Notes under the pieces: generated by a model
What the model was told of the DNA's origin: nothing
Database searches by the model: none
Seen by the model: the letters and a program-made list of their open reading frames with translations, nothing else
Part shown: in pieces, positions 62,659 through 64,000 of the stretch
Numbering within the stretch: the stretch's first letter is position 1
How the letters are laid out: every line of letters begins with the position of its first letter
Program-made: the position numbers and the translations under genes
From: Martelella sp. AD-3
GTDB lineage: Bacteria; Pseudomonadota; Alphaproteobacteria; Rhizobiales; Rhizobiaceae
Assembly: GCF_001578105.1 (NCBI RefSeq)
Contig: NZ_CP014275.1
Span: 1,984,001 to 2,048,000 of the forward strand
Direction of reading: 5' to 3'
DNA: 64,000 nt

Positions 62659-63650
62659 ACGCCGACCCCGCGCAACCGTTTTGTTCTCAGCAGGTGGATC
62701 AGGAACGGCACGCCGACAAAGGCCAGCACCGCGCCGATGGGCGCTTCGCCCGGTGCCACGATCAGCCGCGCCAGAATATCGGCAATGACGGCAATGATCG
62801 CGCCGGTCAGCATGGCCAGCAGCGACAGGCCCAGGAAACCCGGGCGGTCCGCTGTCAGACGACGGGTGATATGCGGTGCGATAAGGCCGAGAAAGGCCAC
62901 CGGACCGGACATGGCGACGGCGCCGGCGGAAAGCAGGGCCGCCAGCGTCAGCGCCGAAAGGCGCGTGCGGGCCACATCGACGCCGATACCGCTGGCGCTC
63001 TGATCGTCGAGCTGCAGCGCATCGATGGAGGTCGAAAGGGCGGCTGCGCCGATGAAGGCGATCGCCAGCGCGCCGATTCCGATAGAAAGGAGCGGCAGGG
63101 GCCGGTCGGCGAAGCCGCCGGAAAGCCAGAACAGCAGGGTCTCGAGCGCTGTCTCGTCGATGAGCAGGACAAGCTGCGTAAGCGAGGCCAGCATTGCCGT
63201 GACCGTGACCCCGACAAGAAGTATTCCCGTCGGCCCAGCGGCTGGTCCGAGCGCGCCCGAAAGCCCGAATACCAGGGCTGCCGCCGCAAGCGCCCCGCCA
63301 ATTGCCAGAAGCCCGATCCCGGCGATCGAAACGGCGCCCAGAAGCACGAGGCCACAGGCAACCGCGAAGGCGGCTCCCGCATTGACGCCAAGAAGGCCGG
63401 GCTCGGCAAGGGGATTACGCGTAACGGTCTGCATGAACAGACCTGAGAGCGAGAGCGCGGCGCCGGTCAGGACCGCGTTGAGCGTGCGCGGAAGCCGCAA
63501 TGTCCGGATTATGATTTCGGAGGAACCCTCCGCGCCGGCAAAAAGCGCCTGCCATACCGTGGCCGACCCATAGATGTGGACGCCGAGATGCAGGCTGGCA
63601 ATCACGGCGATCAGCAATGTCAGCAGGAGCAGCAGCAAGGTGCGTATCAC
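62655..63650 (-). CDS. Iron-siderophore/heme ABC transporter permease (FecC type)
   Basis: 331 residues. Family motifs LPRTLNAVLTGAALSLSGLF, then MQTVTRNPLAEPGLLGVNAG near the N-terminal third, and GPVAFLGLIAPHITRRLT toward the C terminus. GTG 63650 with GGAAGGA nine bases upstream is preferred over TTG 63701, as it starts just before the first helix (TLLLLLLTLLIAVIASLHLG). It is the first gene of the operon, divergent from the second binding protein with the IRO box between. Confidence 0.92.
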   Translation of the reverse strand: MIRTLLLLLLTLLIAVIASLHLGVHIYGSATVWQALFAGAEGSSEIIIRTLRLPRTLNAVLTGAALSLSGLFMQTVTRNPLAEPGLLGVNAGAAFAVACGLVLLGAVSIAGIGLLAIGGALAAAALVFGLSGALGPAAGPTGILLVGVTVTAMLASLTQLVLLIDETALETLLFWLSGGFADRPLPLLSIGIGALAIAFIGAAALSTSIDALQLDDQSASGIGVDVARTRLSALTLAALLSAGAVAMSGPVAFLGLIAPHITRRLTADRPGFLGLSLLAMLTGAIIAVIADILARLIVAPGEAPIGAVLAFVGVPFLIHLLRTKRLRGVGV

Positions 63651-63716
63651 GACGTTCCATCCTTCCGGGGACGATTTGACATTGCGGAGTGCGACGGTCA
63701 ACTTTAAAACAAAATA

Positions 63717-63731
63717 TGAATGTAATAGTCA
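63717..63731. promoter_or_regulatory. IRO box (RirA-type iron-responsive operator), site 2
   Basis: TGAATGTAATAGTCA is a perfect TGA-N9-TCA. It lies 14 bases before the second binding-protein start and about 67 bases upstream of the divergent permease start, so it could control both directions. Confidence 0.7.
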
Positions 63732-63745
63732 ACTTGAGGAATCCG

Positions 63746-64000
63746 ATGCCGTCCTTGACCAAACTCGCCGCGCTTGCGGCTTTCGCGGTAGGGCTCTGCT
63801 CTACGCCTCTTTCCGCGCGCGATGTGAAGGATGCGATGGGGACGGTGACCGTGCCCGACAATCCGCAGCGTGTGGTGGTTCTCACAAACGAGGGCACCGA
63901 AGCCGCGCTTGCCCTTGGCGTGCGGCCTGTCGGCGCCGTCAACTCCTGGCGCGGCGATCCGTGGTGGGATCATATCGATGACCAGATGGGCACGGCCGTT
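63746..64000 (+). CDS. Iron-siderophore/heme ABC transporter binding protein, second copy (partial)
   Basis: 85 codons to the window end. Signal peptide KLAALAAFAVGLCSTPLSA, then RDVKDAMGTVTVPDNPQRVV and TNEGTEAALALGVRPVGAVN. The last part is near-identical in pattern to the first copy (TNETTEAALAVGVRPVGATR). TTGAGGA six bases upstream supports ATG 63746. The 3' end lies outside the window. Confidence 0.88.
   Translation, partial: MPSLTKLAALAAFAVGLCSTPLSARDVKDAMGTVTVPDNPQRVVVLTNEGTEAALALGVRPVGAVNSWRGDPWWDHIDDQMGTAV

Overview
The window is GC-rich, densely coded bacterial DNA that reads as an alphaproteobacterium of the order Hyphomicrobiales (Rhizobiales), probably a Rhizobiaceae or Aurantimonadaceae relative. 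The main grounds are protein style (fused CysNC, small conserved rhizobial proteins, two CspA paralogues, a rhizobial-type fatty acid desaturase) and two perfect TGA-N9-TCA motifs upstream of siderophore-uptake genes. That motif is the IRO box of the rhizobial iron regulator RirA. No rRNA, tRNA or CRISPR array was seen. Genus-level identity cannot be decided from the sequence alone.

Layout. 0-5.1 kb holds sulfate activation (cysD, cysNC, minus strand) and a divergent SLC13-type permease. 5.1-14.1 kb is an insertion-sequence graveyard. An IS21-family element carries an IS110-family element inside istA. A truncated IS66 transposase gene carries an IS1111-type element. Fragments of IS3 and IS5 transposases and of a tyrosine recombinase follow, with one apparently intact endonuclease/exonuclease/phosphatase-family gene among them. 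14.3-21.1 kb holds an AraC regulator, two DUF1254/DUF1214 proteins, a DUF2721 membrane protein, an outer-membrane barrel and a broken HlyD adaptor. 21.2-23.6 kb is a cold-response-like module: csp, fatty acid desaturase, csp. The two csp genes share a conserved 3'-untranslated element. 24.1-27.4 kb holds small conserved proteins and two transglutaminase-fold proteins.

27.7-34.2 kb is one minus-strand operon: ABC ATPase, binding protein, fused permease, metallo-beta-lactamase-fold hydrolase, CX5R phosphatase and LacI regulator. 34.6-38.6 kb holds a DUF4239 protein, a second outer-membrane barrel, a choloylglycine-hydrolase-family amidase, and a chimeric pseudogene. In the chimera the front of a Gfo/Idh/MocA oxidoreductase is joined to the tail of a second SLC13 permease. 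38.9-57.0 kb is a carbohydrate utilisation locus. It has a PHP-domain hydrolase, a GH28 protein, a GH38 alpha-mannosidase, a LacI regulator, a complete peptide/oligosaccharide-type ABC importer, a HAD-fusion protein, a large uncharacterised protein and a GH105 hydrolase. The LacI gene ends in a long AT-rich palindrome that abuts a promoter-like sequence for the importer.

57.2-59.5 kb holds pdxJ and a divergent pair of an NmrA/QorB-type reductase and an HxlR regulator. 59.8-64.0 kb is an iron-siderophore or heme ABC importer with two paralogous binding proteins, each preceded by an IRO box; the second runs off the window. The least described items are the two IS110-family elements with long noncoding ends of opposite polarity (candidate bridge/seek RNAs), the shared csp 3'-UTR element, the phosphatase-hydrolase-ABC operon, and the HAD-fusion and 831-residue proteins of the glycan locus.
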